Assembly (NCBI RefSeq): GCF_051535215.1
Contig: NZ_JBPPLY010000001.1
Span: 310,001 to 374,000, forward strand
Direction: 5' to 3'
Length of the DNA: 64,000 nt
DNA from: Nitrobacter sp051535215
Lineage (GTDB): Bacteria; Pseudomonadota; Alphaproteobacteria; Rhizobiales; Xanthobacteraceae
Position numbers and translations under genes: made by a program. The notes beneath the pieces are model-generated. The model ran no database searches. It was not told the DNA's origin and saw only the letters and a list, made by a program, of their open reading frames with translations. Below, in pieces: positions 25,344 through 35,491 of the stretch. Numbering within the stretch: position 1 is the stretch's first letter; each line of letters starts with the position of its first letter.

Positions 25344-27105
25344 AACTGCGGCCGACGCCGCAACACCGAAAGACCGCGACTACGAACTCCGCGATACGAC
25401 CGTACCGGGGTTCATGCTGAAAGTCACGCGGGCGGGCGGCAAGGTCTTCATGTTGCAATACGTGACCAACTCGGGCGTTCGCCGCAAGCCCGCCTTGGGT
25501 CGATTTGGAGAGCTAACAGTCGAGCAGGCCAGGAAGCTGGCACAAGACTGGCTTGCCGAGGTTCGGCAGGGCCGAGACCCGAGTGCTGAAAAATCGGCGG
25601 CACGCGCAGCTCCGACGATGAAGGAGCTGTGCACGAAATACGTCGAGGAGTACGCGAGGCTTGCCCCGCGCAGCGAAAAGCACGTCGACCGTCTCTTCAA
25701 TGAAGCCGAGCAGGCCGCCGATGAGGATGACGCCGGCAGTGCAACGAACGCTATCGCCGAACTTCCGGACACGGGCTTGCCATCCGTCGAAAGCGTGTCG
25801 GGGAAGAAGCGCGGCCGCAGGCCGCTGCCGGCGAACCTGCCGCGCGAGCGCGTCGAGTATGACCTGCCCGACGATCAGAAGGCGTGTCCGTGCTGCCGTG
25901 GCCAGATGCATCGCATGGGCGAGACTGTCACCGAGCAGCTTCATATCGAGGTGAAGGCGAAGGTTTTACAGAATGTGCGCTTCAAATACGCCTGCCGCCA
26001 TTGCGATCGCACCGGGATCAACGCCCCTGTCGTGACCGCGCCGATGCCGACGCAGCCGTTGCCGGGCAGCGTTGCGACGGCCTCGACGCTGGCGTTCGCG
26101 CTGGTTCACAAATATGTCGATGGCACGCCGCTCTACCGCCTGGCGCAGGCCTTTGAACGCGCAGGTGTTCCTGTCAGCCGCGGCGCTTTGGGTCACTGGG
26201 TGATCGGCTCGAGCGAGAAGCATCTGTATCGCATCTACGACGCTCTGAAGCTGCGGCTCAGATCGCAGCCTCTCATCCATGGCGACGAGACCACGGTTCA
26301 GGTCCTCAAGGAGAAGGACAAAGCGGCCACCAGCACCTCGTACATGTGGGCCTATCGCAGCGGCAAGGACAGTCACGAGCCGATCGTTTTGCTGGATTAT
26401 CAGCCGGGCCGCGGCCAGATCCACCCGCAGGCCTTCCTCGGCGATTATCGTGGCATCGTGATGAGTGACGGCTATGCCGCATGCCGCATGGCGCACGCTG
26501 GAAGGGGCCACCACATTGGCTGCATGGCCCACTCCCGGCGACGCTTTGTCGATGCCCTCAAAGCTAGAAAGAAGGGCGGCGGGCCGCCGGAACAGGCGCT
26601 GCGGTTCTTCGACCAGCTCTACCGGGTTGAAAGGCAGGCGCGGGACGAGAAACCGGAGAAGGGTGAAACACAGGCCGACTGCATTCGCCGCTTCCGCCGG
26701 CAACACAGCATTCCGGTCCTGAACACCCTCAAGATATGGCTCGATCAAATCGCCCCGAAGGTCTTGCCGGACAGCAAACTTGGCGACGCCGTGTCCTACA
26801 CTCGAAACCAGTGGGACTATCTGACGCGTTACACCGAAGATGGCAGGATGCCGATCGACAACAATCTCCTGGAGCGCGACATCAGGGTTTTTGCCACTGG
26901 CCGCAAAAGCTGGCTGTTCAGCGACACCGTCGAGGGCGCCAGGGCCAGTGCCGTCGTCTACAGTCTGATGCTGACCTGCCGCGCCTCGCGCGTCGAGCCG
27001 TTAGCATGGCTGCGCCACGTCCTCACCGAATTACCTCGACGTGCGGGCGACGCCGACATCACCGACCTGTTGCCCTTCAGCTTCACTAAAGCCGCCGCTG
27101 CCTGA
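25340..27105 (+). pseudogene. Integrase N-terminus fused in frame to an IS66 TnpC transposase
   Basis: One open frame of 592 codons (from TTG 25327) joins two unrelated parts. Residues 5-122 are the arm-binding and core-binding domains of a tyrosine integrase (DYELRDTTVPGFMLKV, LGRFGELTVEQARKLAQDWL). From LFNEAEQ at about 25693 it becomes IS66-family TnpC: the zinc finger CPCCRGQMHRMGE, then HGDETTVQVL, SDGYAACR, and NNLLERDIRVFATGRKSWLF. TnpC has lost its N-terminus and the tnpA/tnpB genes are absent. The chimera arose by insertion plus deletion and is probably non-functional. Confidence 0.8.
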
Positions 27106-27181
27106 ACGGGCAAGCATCGCCCCGATAGGACGGCCATCCGTCAAAATGCGGGCGACAACGTGCAACGAAAATCGCGCTTAC
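25693..27181 (+). mobile_element. IS66-family element remnant (right part)
   Basis: Holds the C-terminal part of tnpC and a right terminus: the complement of GTAAGCGC ends at 27181, and GTAAGCG is the usual start of IS66-family inverted repeats. After 27181 the integrase frame resumes. The left end and tnpA/tnpB are missing, so no duplication can be checked. Confidence 0.7.
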
Positions 27182-28031
27182 GTTGCGCAAACTCTTTACG
27201 TATCTCGATCGTGCCGACCAAGAAGGATTGGAGCATCCTTTCATCACGCTCGCGATACGGCTCCAGTTTGAGTTTGCGGCTCGCATGTCCGAGATTCTCA
27301 CGCTCGAATAGGAGTGGATAGATCTTGAACAGCGGCGCGTCACTTGGCCAGACAGTAAGACGGGTGGGATGACGAAGCCTCTGAGCGAAGAGGCTCATCG
27401 GCTGCTCAGCGCGACTCCCCGCATCGGAAAATCTCCGTTCGTTTGCCCTTCGATTTTCGATTCATCAACGCGGATGACCGACAACACCTATCACAACGCA
27501 TGGCGTCGTATCCTCTCAAGGGCTGGCGTCCCTCATGTCGGTACGCATGGCATCTGCCATCGGGCTGCAACCGATATCGCGAACTCCGGCATTCCACTGA
27601 AGGTCGGGATGGCGCTCACGGCTCACACGACCGTCGCCATGTTCATGCGCTACATCCATAACGAAGACGACCCGGTGCGAATGGCAGCCGACGTGGTTGC
27701 AGCACGCCGCCGAAACGTCATCGGCGGTGAAGGACAGCGTGTCGAGGAGTGGTCGATCGACATGGACGTGGAGTGTGAAGCCGAAGCGCAGGCCCCCGAG
27801 GCCGTTTTGACAGTGCCACCACCAGCCGGTCTCGAAGACGGCAGATACACATCTCGCACCAAAGTCGGAAACTATCGACCTTTCCGGCACCGCAGCGGTG
27901 CCAATCGCGACGTGCCGCCCGGCACACGGGGAGGGAGGGGGCACGATGAATGCCAAACACACCCAAGCGAAGAACGGCCATGCGAGATGGCCATCAATGG
28001 ACTTGATATCGCGAGCGACCTTTGTCGATGA
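27182..28031 (+). pseudogene. Tyrosine integrase C-terminal catalytic part, broken
   Basis: Directly after the IS66 end the frame reads LRKLFTYLDRADQEGLEHPF and FEFAARMSEILTLE, the box-I region with its first catalytic Arg. It is then stopped by TAG at 27309-27311, probably a former Trp codon. It continues as THGICHRAATDIANSG, in which the expected HxLRH reads HGICH (Arg replaced by Cys), and MFMRYIHNED with the nucleophile Tyr. Nonsense, missense and IS66 insertion all indicate a dead integrase. The frame remains open to 28031 and overlaps the next gene. Confidence 0.8.
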
Positions 28032-28215
28032 AGCGGGACCTGTGCGGTTCGTCGATACCGAGGCGGCAGCGAAGTATCTGGCGCTCGATACCCACACGCT
28101 CGAATGTTATCGATCCCTCGCAACGGGGCCGGCGTTCTACAAGTTTGGGCGCTACGTCAGATACGCAGTCAGCGACTTGGATGCGTGGGCCGAAAGCTGC
28201 CGCCGAGCACGGTAG
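27946..28215 (+). CDS. AlpA/excisionase-like helix-turn-helix protein
   Basis: An 89-residue protein with GGAGGGAGGGGGCACG before the ATG at 27946. It contains an HTH_17-type motif: FVDTEAAAKYLALDTHTLEC, then YKFGRYVRYAVSDLDAWAE. Such proteins act as excisionases or regulators in integrated elements, here next to the integrase remnant. It looks intact. Confidence 0.7.
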   Translation: MNAKHTQAKNGHARWPSMDLISRATFVDEAGPVRFVDTEAAAKYLALDTHTLECYRSLATGPAFYKFGRYVRYAVSDLDAWAESCRRAR

Positions 28216-28301
28216 CTCCACAAGGTCGGCATCGCCAGTCGGCATTCAGGAATCGGCAACGTCGGCGTCGATATGGGCGTCGTGCAGGGAGGTTCCGGAT
28301 C

Positions 28302-28635
28302 GTGATGATTTCGTTCATCAGCAACCTGCGTCAGAATGGCCTCGATGCGGAGGATGCCGCGCGGGAGGGTGCCTTGGCTCGTCTGCGGCCTGTTCTGATC
28401 ACGGCTCTTGCTGCAAGCCTCGGGTTTTATTCCGATGGCGTTCAATGTAGGCGCAGGCTCGGAGGTACAGCGTCCATTCGCGACCGTGGTGATCGGCGGC
28501 ATCATTTCCTCGACAATTCTCACGCTTCTGGTTCTACCCGCGCTTTATCGGCTTACCCACAGGCGCGAGAGGGCCACCAATCAGGAAATCGAAGCAACGC
28601 AGATTGTCGGACATGGCCGTTTAGGACGGCTCTAA
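28302..28635 (+). pseudogene. RND efflux pump C-terminal fragment, frameshifted
   Basis: The frame from 28305 reads MISFISNLRQNGLDAEDAAR, then ARLRPVLITALAASLGF. An extra T within the run at 28426-28429 shifts the frame. The next frame continues FIPMAFNVGAGSEVQRPFAT, VVIGGIISSTILTLLVLPAL and YRLTHRR. This is the last membrane helices of a CusA/CzcA-type pump, different in sequence from the intact pump at 32420. Only about 10% of such a gene remains. Confidence 0.8.
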
Positions 28636-28724
28636 TCCGCATCACGCAGATAGGGTCTGCGGTATCACGTCAGCGTTCTGTCAGGATGTGCGGCTAATGC
28701 GCTCTCTTTGATACGAGGTCCCGA

Positions 28725-29426
28725 ATGAGCCGATTGCATCCTCATCCCGAACGTCACACTGTCTCACGGGTCGGCTGGCTACGGGCCGCGGTTCTTGGTG
28801 CCAATGACGGCATCGTTTCTACTGCGAGCCTGATTGTTGGTGTCGCCGCTTCAGGCGCGGGTAGGAATGGCATTTTGGTCGCGGGTGCAGCAGCACTAGT
28901 CGCCGGCGCGATGTCGATGGCCGCCGGAGAATATGTCTCCGTCAGCTCGCAATCCGACACCGAGAACGCTGATCTTGCCAGGGAAAGACGCGAGCTGGCC
29001 GACCAACCGGCTTCGGAGCGTGATGAACTGGAGAACATCTACATAGCGCGCGGCCTCGATCAGACTCTTGCGCGACAAGTTGCGGATCAGCTCATGGTGA
29101 AGGACGCGCTAGGGGCGCATGCCCGCGACGAATTGGGAATTTCCGAGGTCTTGACCGCAAGGCCCCTACAAGCAGCGCTGACGTCAGCGTTGACGTTCAG
29201 CGCAGGCGCAATCATGCCGTTGGTGCTGGTCGCCATCGCGCCGGCTTCATTCCTTATCCCGTTGGAGATCGCGGTTTCTTTGCTTTGCCTGGCGATGCTC
29301 GGAGCGCTTGGCGCCCGGACTGGAGGGGCTCCGATCATGCGATCTGTGCTACGTGTGACGTTCTGGGGCGCGTTGGCGATGGGGCTCACAGCAAGTATTG
29401 GGCGGCTGTTCGGTACCGCCGTTTAA
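28725..29426 (+). CDS. VIT1/CCC1-family iron/manganese transporter
   Basis: A 233-residue protein of the VIT/CCC1/nodulin-21 family. Signatures: AAVLGANDGIVSTASLIVGV in the first helix, AGAMSMAAGEYVSVSSQSD in the second, and a cytosolic helical loop with Glu residues for metal binding (residues 70-130). Three more helices follow. It should export Fe2+ or Mn2+ by proton exchange. It sits between mobile-element debris and a metal-efflux operon. Confidence 0.88.
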   Translation: MSRLHPHPERHTVSRVGWLRAAVLGANDGIVSTASLIVGVAASGAGRNGILVAGAAALVAGAMSMAAGEYVSVSSQSDTENADLARERRELADQPASERDELENIYIARGLDQTLARQVADQLMVKDALGAHARDELGISEVLTARPLQAALTSALTFSAGAIMPLVLVAIAPASFLIPLEIAVSLLCLAMLGALGARTGGAPIMRSVLRVTFWGALAMGLTASIGRLFGTAV

Positions 29427-29542
29427 ACAGGCGCTTTCTTTTGTTCGCTTGTTGCAGCAGTGTCATGCGGCGAATTCGGCGCGGAACTCCAGGTGGAATC
29501 AAAAAATGCCTCGGGTCGACTGCTTAGCCGGGATACTTTGAC

Positions 29543-30220
29543 ATGCGTGTACTGGTCGTTGAGGACAATAATCGGCTCGGGCGACTGATCGCGAGCGGCC
29601 TTCAGCGCCGGGGCTACGCCTGCGATGTCGCCCTTTGCCTCCGTGAGGCGGAGACCGCCATGTACGGCGCAACCTATGATGCGATCATCCTCGACCTGGG
29701 ACTGCCGGATGGCGACGGCAAAGAGTGGCTCATCGCGCGGCGGAAATCTCGGGACATGCCGCCCGCGATCATGCTGACCGCGCGTGGAGGGCTTGAAGAT
29801 CGTGTCACCGGGCTGGATGCCGGCGCCGACGACTACATGGTCAAGCCGGTCGAAATCGAGGAACTCGCTGCTCGTCTTCGGGCGCTTTTCCGCCGACCCG
29901 GCCCTCGCACCCCGACCACCATCGAAGCGGGACGCCTTCAGCTTGACGTTGCAAGTAGAACAGCGCGGATCGGAGAGACTGAAATGGATTTCTCCCGACG
30001 CGAGAGCGATCTCCTCGAACTGCTAATGCGTCGCGCCGGCACCGTTGTGCATCGGGAGGTGATTGAAAACGCCCTCTACAGCTACAGAGAGCCGGTCACT
30101 CCCAACGCTGTCGAAGCGGCCGTTTCAAGGCTTCGCCGGAAGCTGGAGGACGCGGGGCTGACCGGCGCGCTCCACACTATTAGGGGGATCGGCTACATGC
30201 TCAGGGATAACGGTACGTGA
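29543..30220 (+). CDS. OmpR-family response regulator of the metal-efflux cluster
   Basis: A 225-residue regulator with an intact receiver (E7/D8, phosphoacceptor D51 in IILDLGLPDGDG, K101 in MVKPVE) and a winged-helix output domain (TPNAVEAAVSRLRRKLEDAG, IRGIGYML). Its stop overlaps the GTG start of the kinase gene. Position suggests control of the RND operon downstream. Confidence 0.92.
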   Translation: MRVLVVEDNNRLGRLIASGLQRRGYACDVALCLREAETAMYGATYDAIILDLGLPDGDGKEWLIARRKSRDMPPAIMLTARGGLEDRVTGLDAGADDYMVKPVEIEELAARLRALFRRPGPRTPTTIEAGRLQLDVASRTARIGETEMDFSRRESDLLELLMRRAGTVVHREVIENALYSYREPVTPNAVEAAVSRLRRKLEDAGLTGALHTIRGIGYMLRDNGT

Positions 30221-31230
30221 CGAAGCGGAGATCAATTTCACGCCGGTTGATGCGCGGCCTCACTATCGTCGGGGCCGTTGGAACCATCCTGTTGTTCGCT
30301 GCCGTGGTCTTCTTCTACCATTTCTCGATCACGGATTTTCGAGTTAGCGCAGACCATCCGCGTGCGTTCCGCGAGACGTTGGAGCATGTTGTTCTCCCGG
30401 TCGCGATCTTAATGGGACCAGTTGCCTTCGTTGTAACCAGGGTCATTGGGCAGGCATTCCTCCCATTGGAAGCGGCCGCACGTAAAATTGCGGCCGCACG
30501 CGGACATGAACGCGGGTTTCGAATTGATACCTCGGAACTGCCCGCCGAAGCACTTCCGTTCACGGATGCGGTCAACGATCTTCTTGAGCGTCTCGACGAA
30601 GCAGCGGTTCGCCAGGAGGCTTTTGCCGCCGATGTGGCGCATGAGCTGCGAACGCCACTCGCGCTTCTCGCGCTAGAGCTGGATCAGTTCGACGATGTCG
30701 ATGCCGCGCGGTTGAAAGAAGATGTGATGGCGATGCGGCGGCTCATCGAGCAGTTGATGCTCCTTGCTCAGATTGACGCATTCGATGCGGCACAGATCGC
30801 GCTCGAGCAGGTACCCCTAGTCGCCGTCGCGAGGGATGTCGTCAGCTCCATCGCTCCAGCAGTCATCACGGCCGGTCGGACAATCGATCTCAAGATCGAT
30901 GATGAAGGAGCGGCCGTGCGTGGTCGGCGTGAAGCAATCGCAGCGGCCCTGCGTAATCTTGTCGAGAATGCCGTTCGTGCGACGCCGGTTGGAGGCGCGA
31001 TCCATGTACGCGTGGGACCTGGCTTAATCGTGAGTGTTGCCGACGACGGGCCGGGCTTGACACCAGATCGTCTTCGCGAGTTGGCGCGACGCCACTGCCG
31101 CGCTGACCATGCAAGCAACGATGGTGCTGGCCTTGGCCTCGCGATCGTGAAGCGGATCATGGCCGCGCATGGAGGCCAGCTCGAAACTCATCCGGAAAAG
31201 AGCGAGATTTCCCTAAATTTTTCCCGTTAG
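30217..31230 (+). CDS. Sensor histidine kinase of the metal-efflux cluster
   Basis: A 337-residue kinase starting GTG (overlap GTGA with the regulator). Two membrane helices at about 15-37 and 58-80 enclose a very short periplasmic loop of about 20 residues. Then a HAMP-like linker, HisKA with H142 (ADVAHELRTPLALL), and HATPase boxes NLVENAVRATP, DDGPGL and GAGLGLAIV. The short sensor loop suggests intramembrane sensing or a partner protein. Confidence 0.9.
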   Translation: MTKRRSISRRLMRGLTIVGAVGTILLFAAVVFFYHFSITDFRVSADHPRAFRETLEHVVLPVAILMGPVAFVVTRVIGQAFLPLEAAARKIAAARGHERGFRIDTSELPAEALPFTDAVNDLLERLDEAAVRQEAFAADVAHELRTPLALLALELDQFDDVDAARLKEDVMAMRRLIEQLMLLAQIDAFDAAQIALEQVPLVAVARDVVSSIAPAVITAGRTIDLKIDDEGAAVRGRREAIAAALRNLVENAVRATPVGGAIHVRVGPGLIVSVADDGPGLTPDRLRELARRHCRADHASNDGAGLGLAIVKRIMAAHGGQLETHPEKSEISLNFSR

Positions 31231-31287
31231 TTGAATGATTTACTCTCGTCAGGGTTTCGTCAGCATCGCTGCATATCTGACGATGTT

Positions 31288-32409
31288 ATGTCTAACCGAA
31301 CCTATGTGCTTACAGGCGTCGGCATTGTTATTGGATTGACGTTTGCCGGCTTAGGGTGGGTAGCGACTCACCACGGAACGGTATCGCCCGCCCAAACGCC
31401 CTCAACTAGCGAGCGGCCGGCAGCGCCGGGCATTCTATCTGTCAGCACACAGCAAGCCGCGCAACTTGGCATTCAACTTGCTGCTGCGATACGTGTCGAT
31501 GAAGTACCGCTCGCGAGCATTCCCGCAATGATCCAGCCGCCCGCCAATGCGCGCGTAGCGGTGGCGGCAACTTTCCCTGGGGTGGTGGTTCGCACGCTTG
31601 TAGTGGAAGGGGATACCGTTCGGCAAGGGCAGCCGCTCGCGGTCATATTGAGCCGGGAAGTGCTAACGATGGGGGCTGATCTTACGCGCGCAAACGCGCG
31701 CTCCGGTGTTGCGCGTTCAAACGCCGCCCGACTTTCGCAACTCGCCCGCGAAGGAATCATTGCCGGCGCCCGTGCGGATGAAGCGATTGCAGCTGCCGCT
31801 GAGGCAAACGCCGACGTTTCGGAAAAGATGCGCATCCTCCGAATGGTCAACGGCCATGGCGAGAGCGGAACATATACGCTGACCGCACCTATTGCAGGGC
31901 GCGTCACAGCGTCATCTATCCAGGCAGGAAATCCCGTCGATGGCACCACCGCACCCTATGTCATCGACGCGGCCGACCGCTACGAAGTCGCCGGTCAATT
32001 GCCGGAAAGACTGGTTGGTGCAGTCCGACCGGGCATGAGTGTCCGAGTCAATCCCGATATTGCCGGCCGAGTCATCGCGGTCGGAACCACGATTGATCCC
32101 GCGACCCGGTCGGCAAGCCTCAAGGCGCAGATTCCCGCCGGTGCCGGAATTATCAGTGGACGGGCAACAAACATAACTGTGCTTGGCCCAGCGCTAGCGG
32201 GAGCCGTGTCAGTACCTACCACCGCGGTCGCAACAATTGGCGGGAAGACTGTCGTCTTCGTTACCGCACCCGACGGCTTCGCCATGCGGGAGGTGGCGAA
32301 CGGCGGCACCGCTGGCGATAAGACAGTCCTGCTTTCTGGCGTGAAACCCGGCGAACGGGTGGTGATTCGGGGCACGAGCGCGCTCAAGGCGCTCGCCTTG
32401 GCTCGTTAG
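31288..32409 (+). CDS. RND periplasmic adaptor (CusB/CzcB-like membrane fusion protein)
   Basis: A 373-residue adaptor from ATG 31288, with an N-terminal anchor (YVLTGVGIVIGLTFAGLGWV). Then come barrel-sandwich/lipoyl halves (ANARVAVAATFPGVVVRTLV and YTLTAPIAGRVTASSIQAGN), an alpha-hairpin between them, and a beta-barrel with membrane-proximal domain (VVFVTAPDGFAMREVANGG). It links the pump to the outer-membrane channel. No His- or Met-rich metal site is visible, so the metal is undetermined. Confidence 0.88.
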   Translation: MSNRTYVLTGVGIVIGLTFAGLGWVATHHGTVSPAQTPSTSERPAAPGILSVSTQQAAQLGIQLAAAIRVDEVPLASIPAMIQPPANARVAVAATFPGVVVRTLVVEGDTVRQGQPLAVILSREVLTMGADLTRANARSGVARSNAARLSQLAREGIIAGARADEAIAAAAEANADVSEKMRILRMVNGHGESGTYTLTAPIAGRVTASSIQAGNPVDGTTAPYVIDAADRYEVAGQLPERLVGAVRPGMSVRVNPDIAGRVIAVGTTIDPATRSASLKAQIPAGAGIISGRATNITVLGPALAGAVSVPTTAVATIGGKTVVFVTAPDGFAMREVANGGTAGDKTVLLSGVKPGERVVIRGTSALKALALAR

Positions 32410-32419
32410 AGGCGATCCG

Positions 32420-35400
32420 ATGCTGCGTTCGCTGGTCGCCGCCTCGCTCTCCTATCGCCCGCTGGTTCTCGCTCTTGCGACAATGGTCGCCGGGCTTGGC
32501 ATCTGGGCTTTCGTCAATCTGCCGGTGGATGCCTATCCCAATATCGCACCGACGCAAGTGAAGGTCATCCTCAAAGCGCCAGGCATGACGCCAGAGGAAG
32601 TAGAGAGCCGCGTCATCACGCCGATCGAGATGGAGATGCTCGGCATTCCCAATCAGGCAATCCTGCGCTCGACCGCCAAATATGCGATCGCGGACATCAC
32701 GATCGATTTCAAGGACGGGACCGACATCTATTGGGCGCGCCAACAGGTGGCCGAGCGCTTGTCGGGCGTGATGACCGATCTGCCCAAATCTGTGAGCGGC
32801 GGCATGGCGCCGATCTCGACACCGCTTTCCGACGTGTACATGTTCACGATCGAAGGGCCCCTCAGCATTCAGCAGAAGCGCGAACTGCTCGACTGGACCA
32901 TACGCCCCGCACTGCGCACGGTGCCTGGCGTCGCTGACGTCAACGCGCTAGGCGGCTATGTGCGCACCTTCGAGGTCAAGCCCGATCCCGTCGCACTCGC
33001 AGGTGCGAAACTCTCCATCGCCGATCTGCGCACAGCTATCGAAAGCGGCAACCGCAATGACGGCGCTGGTCGGCTAACGTCCGGCGAAGAATCGCTGATC
33101 ATCCGTGCGGTCGGCGCGATCCGCTCGGCGGATGATCTCCGCGCGCTAGTCTTAGCAAACCGTGACGGTCGTATCGTGCGGCTCGGCGACGTGGCGAGCG
33201 TCGGTATTGGTAGTCTTACGCGGTACGGGGCGGTCACGAAGAACGGGAAAGCCGAAGCGGTCGAGGGCCTAGTCATCGCACTGCGCGGCGCCGATGCCCG
33301 GCAGGTCGTAGACGGGGTACGCGACCGGCTCGCCGAGGTCAGCAAGTCGCTGCCTGCAGGTACGTACATCAGCGTCTTCTACGATCGCTCCGACCTTATC
33401 CAGCGTGCCGTCGGCACTGTTGAGGAGGCTCTGGTTGAGGCCACCATCCTCGTTATCGTGCTGTTGATTCTTTTTCTCGGTGACTGGCGTGCCGCCGCTA
33501 TTGTCGCTGTGACCCTGCCCATGGCGGCACTTATCACCTTCCTTTTCATGCGGGGTATGGGCCTTTCCGCAAATCTAATGAGCCTCGGCGGTCTCGCCAT
33601 CGCCATCGGTATGCTTGTGGATGGCGCGGTCGTCGTCGTCGAGAACATCGTCGAGCGCCTCGGCCACGCTCATGAAGAAGGCCGACCTCGCCTCAATATC
33701 ATCTTCCAAGCGGCGAACGAGGTGATTGTGCCGGTTTCGGCCGGCATTGTCATCATTGCGCTCGTGTTCCTACCGCTGCTGTCGCTGCAGGGGCTTGAGG
33801 GCAAGCTGTTTGCGCCGGTCGCACTCACTATCGTCTTCGCGCTCACGGGCTCGCTCTTGCTCGCGCTCACCTTAGTTCCGGTGCTCTCGTCCTTCGGTCT
33901 TAAGAGCGGTCATCACGGTGAACCGTGGATCATGCGGCAACTCGCGCCGCGCTATCGCCGCCTGTTGGACATCGCCTTCGCACGGAAGCGTTTGATCTAT
34001 GGCCTGTCCGGCGCGGGCCTCGTCATCGCTGGCATGGCGTATGGCGCGGTCGGCAAGACGTTCATGCCGACAATGGATGAGGGCTCGGTGATCGTGCAGC
34101 TTACCAAGCTGCCGTCGATCAATCTGGATCAATCCGTCCGGGACGACATTGCGGTGCAACGCGCCCTGATGTCCGTGCCCGAAGTCCAGGACGTGATCGC
34201 GCGCGTCGGTTCAGACGAAATCGGCCTCGATCCCATGGGCCTCAACGAAACTGACAGCTTCGTTGTCCTGAAGCCCCATTCCGAATGGCGCGGCGATAAG
34301 GATTTCGTAGTGAACGAACTACGCAAGGCGCTGGAGGGACTGCCCGGTATCCAGTCGAGTTTTACGCAGCCGATCGAAATGCGCGTGTCCGAGATGCTGA
34401 CCGGCGCGCGCGGCGACCTAGCGATCAAGATCTTCGGTCCTGACATAGCAACGCTCGCCGATCTCGCCGGCCAGGTCCAGCACACATTGTCGGGCATCCG
34501 CGGTGCGTCCGCGGTGCTGACAGTGGCGAATGACAGCGTGGACTACCTCCAACTCGACATCGATCGCACTGCTGCGGGGCGGTTCGGCATGCCGATTGAC
34601 CAGATGGAGGACGCTCTGCGGGCCCAAGTTGAAGGTATGCGCGCGGGTATCGTCGCTGATGGCCAGAAGCGCGTCCCCATCGTCATTCGTGGCGATGAAA
34701 GCCTGCGTTCTGATCCCACGCGTTTCGCCGATCTGCAGTTGCGTACGCCGGGCGGGATCTTGGCGCGGGTCAGTGATATGGCGCAGGTCAATCGCACCGA
34801 AGGGCCGGTCAAGCTCGACCACGAAAACGGCTCTCGGTTTGCTCTCGTGCAGGCGTTCGTCTCAGGACGCGATCTGGTCGGCTATGTCGACGAGGCCAAA
34901 ACGGCGGTCAACGCCAAAATCAAAGTTCCGCCTGGTTACCGCATCGTCTGGGGCGGCCAGTTCGAGAACCAGCAGCGCGCGTCCGCACGGTTGATGATGG
35001 TGATCCCCGTGGCGTTGCTGCTTATTTTCTTCGTATTGCTCGGCACACTCCGCTCGTTTCGAGCATCTGCAGTGATTCTGCTCAACATTCCCTTCGCCAT
35101 GGTTGGTGGCATCGTGTCGCTCTGGGCGTCGGGGCAGTATCTTTCCGTTCCGGCATCGGTCGGCTTTATCGCCTTGCTCGGCATCGCCGTGCTCAACGGC
35201 CTAGTGCTGGTCGCATATTTTCGGCAGCTCCGCACCGAAGGATTGCCAATGGGCGAGGCCGTGCGCCTGGGCGCCGAGCGACGGCTTCGTCCGGTGCTGA
35301 TGACGGCGAGCATCAGCGCATTCGGCCTGGTGCCGCTGCTCTTCGCCAGCGGCCCGGGATCGGAAATTCAGCGCCCGCTTGCGATCGTCGTCATTGGCGG

Positions 35401-35491
35401 CCTCGTCACTTCGACACTGCTGACCCTCGTCCTTCTACCCATCCTGTTCGAGCGCTTCGGCGAGGGCGCGGAGGAAGCCACTCATGACTGA
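32420..35491 (+). CDS. Heavy-metal efflux RND pump (CusA/CzcA-like)
   Basis: A 1023-residue HME-type RND permease. Family motifs include LPVDAYPNIAPTQVKV near the start. The fourth-helix proton-relay segment GMLVDGAVVVVENIVERLG has the conserved Asp and Glu. The C-terminal motif is GSEIQRPLAIVVIGGLVTST. Two large periplasmic loops are present. The likely substrates are Cu/Ag or Co/Zn/Cd; the Met triad typical of CusA was not evident. It is followed by an overlapping DUF3240-like gene. Confidence 0.92.
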   Translation: MLRSLVAASLSYRPLVLALATMVAGLGIWAFVNLPVDAYPNIAPTQVKVILKAPGMTPEEVESRVITPIEMEMLGIPNQAILRSTAKYAIADITIDFKDGTDIYWARQQVAERLSGVMTDLPKSVSGGMAPISTPLSDVYMFTIEGPLSIQQKRELLDWTIRPALRTVPGVADVNALGGYVRTFEVKPDPVALAGAKLSIADLRTAIESGNRNDGAGRLTSGEESLIIRAVGAIRSADDLRALVLANRDGRIVRLGDVASVGIGSLTRYGAVTKNGKAEAVEGLVIALRGADARQVVDGVRDRLAEVSKSLPAGTYISVFYDRSDLIQRAVGTVEEALVEATILVIVLLILFLGDWRAAAIVAVTLPMAALITFLFMRGMGLSANLMSLGGLAIAIGMLVDGAVVVVENIVERLGHAHEEGRPRLNIIFQAANEVIVPVSAGIVIIALVFLPLLSLQGLEGKLFAPVALTIVFALTGSLLLALTLVPVLSSFGLKSGHHGEPWIMRQLAPRYRRLLDIAFARKRLIYGLSGAGLVIAGMAYGAVGKTFMPTMDEGSVIVQLTKLPSINLDQSVRDDIAVQRALMSVPEVQDVIARVGSDEIGLDPMGLNETDSFVVLKPHSEWRGDKDFVVNELRKALEGLPGIQSSFTQPIEMRVSEMLTGARGDLAIKIFGPDIATLADLAGQVQHTLSGIRGASAVLTVANDSVDYLQLDIDRTAAGRFGMPIDQMEDALRAQVEGMRAGIVADGQKRVPIVIRGDESLRSDPTRFADLQLRTPGGILARVSDMAQVNRTEGPVKLDHENGSRFALVQAFVSGRDLVGYVDEAKTAVNAKIKVPPGYRIVWGGQFENQQRASARLMMVIPVALLLIFFVLLGTLRSFRASAVILLNIPFAMVGGIVSLWASGQYLSVPASVGFIALLGIAVLNGLVLVAYFRQLRTEGLPMGEAVRLGAERRLRPVLMTASISAFGLVPLLFASGPGSEIQRPLAIVVIGGLVTSTLLTLVLLPILFERFGEGAEEATHD

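Noticed and set aside
27369..28031. Independent gene starting at ATG 27369
   Set aside because: It is the downstream part of the broken integrase; the frame continues upstream of the TAG at 27309 with matching integrase sequence.
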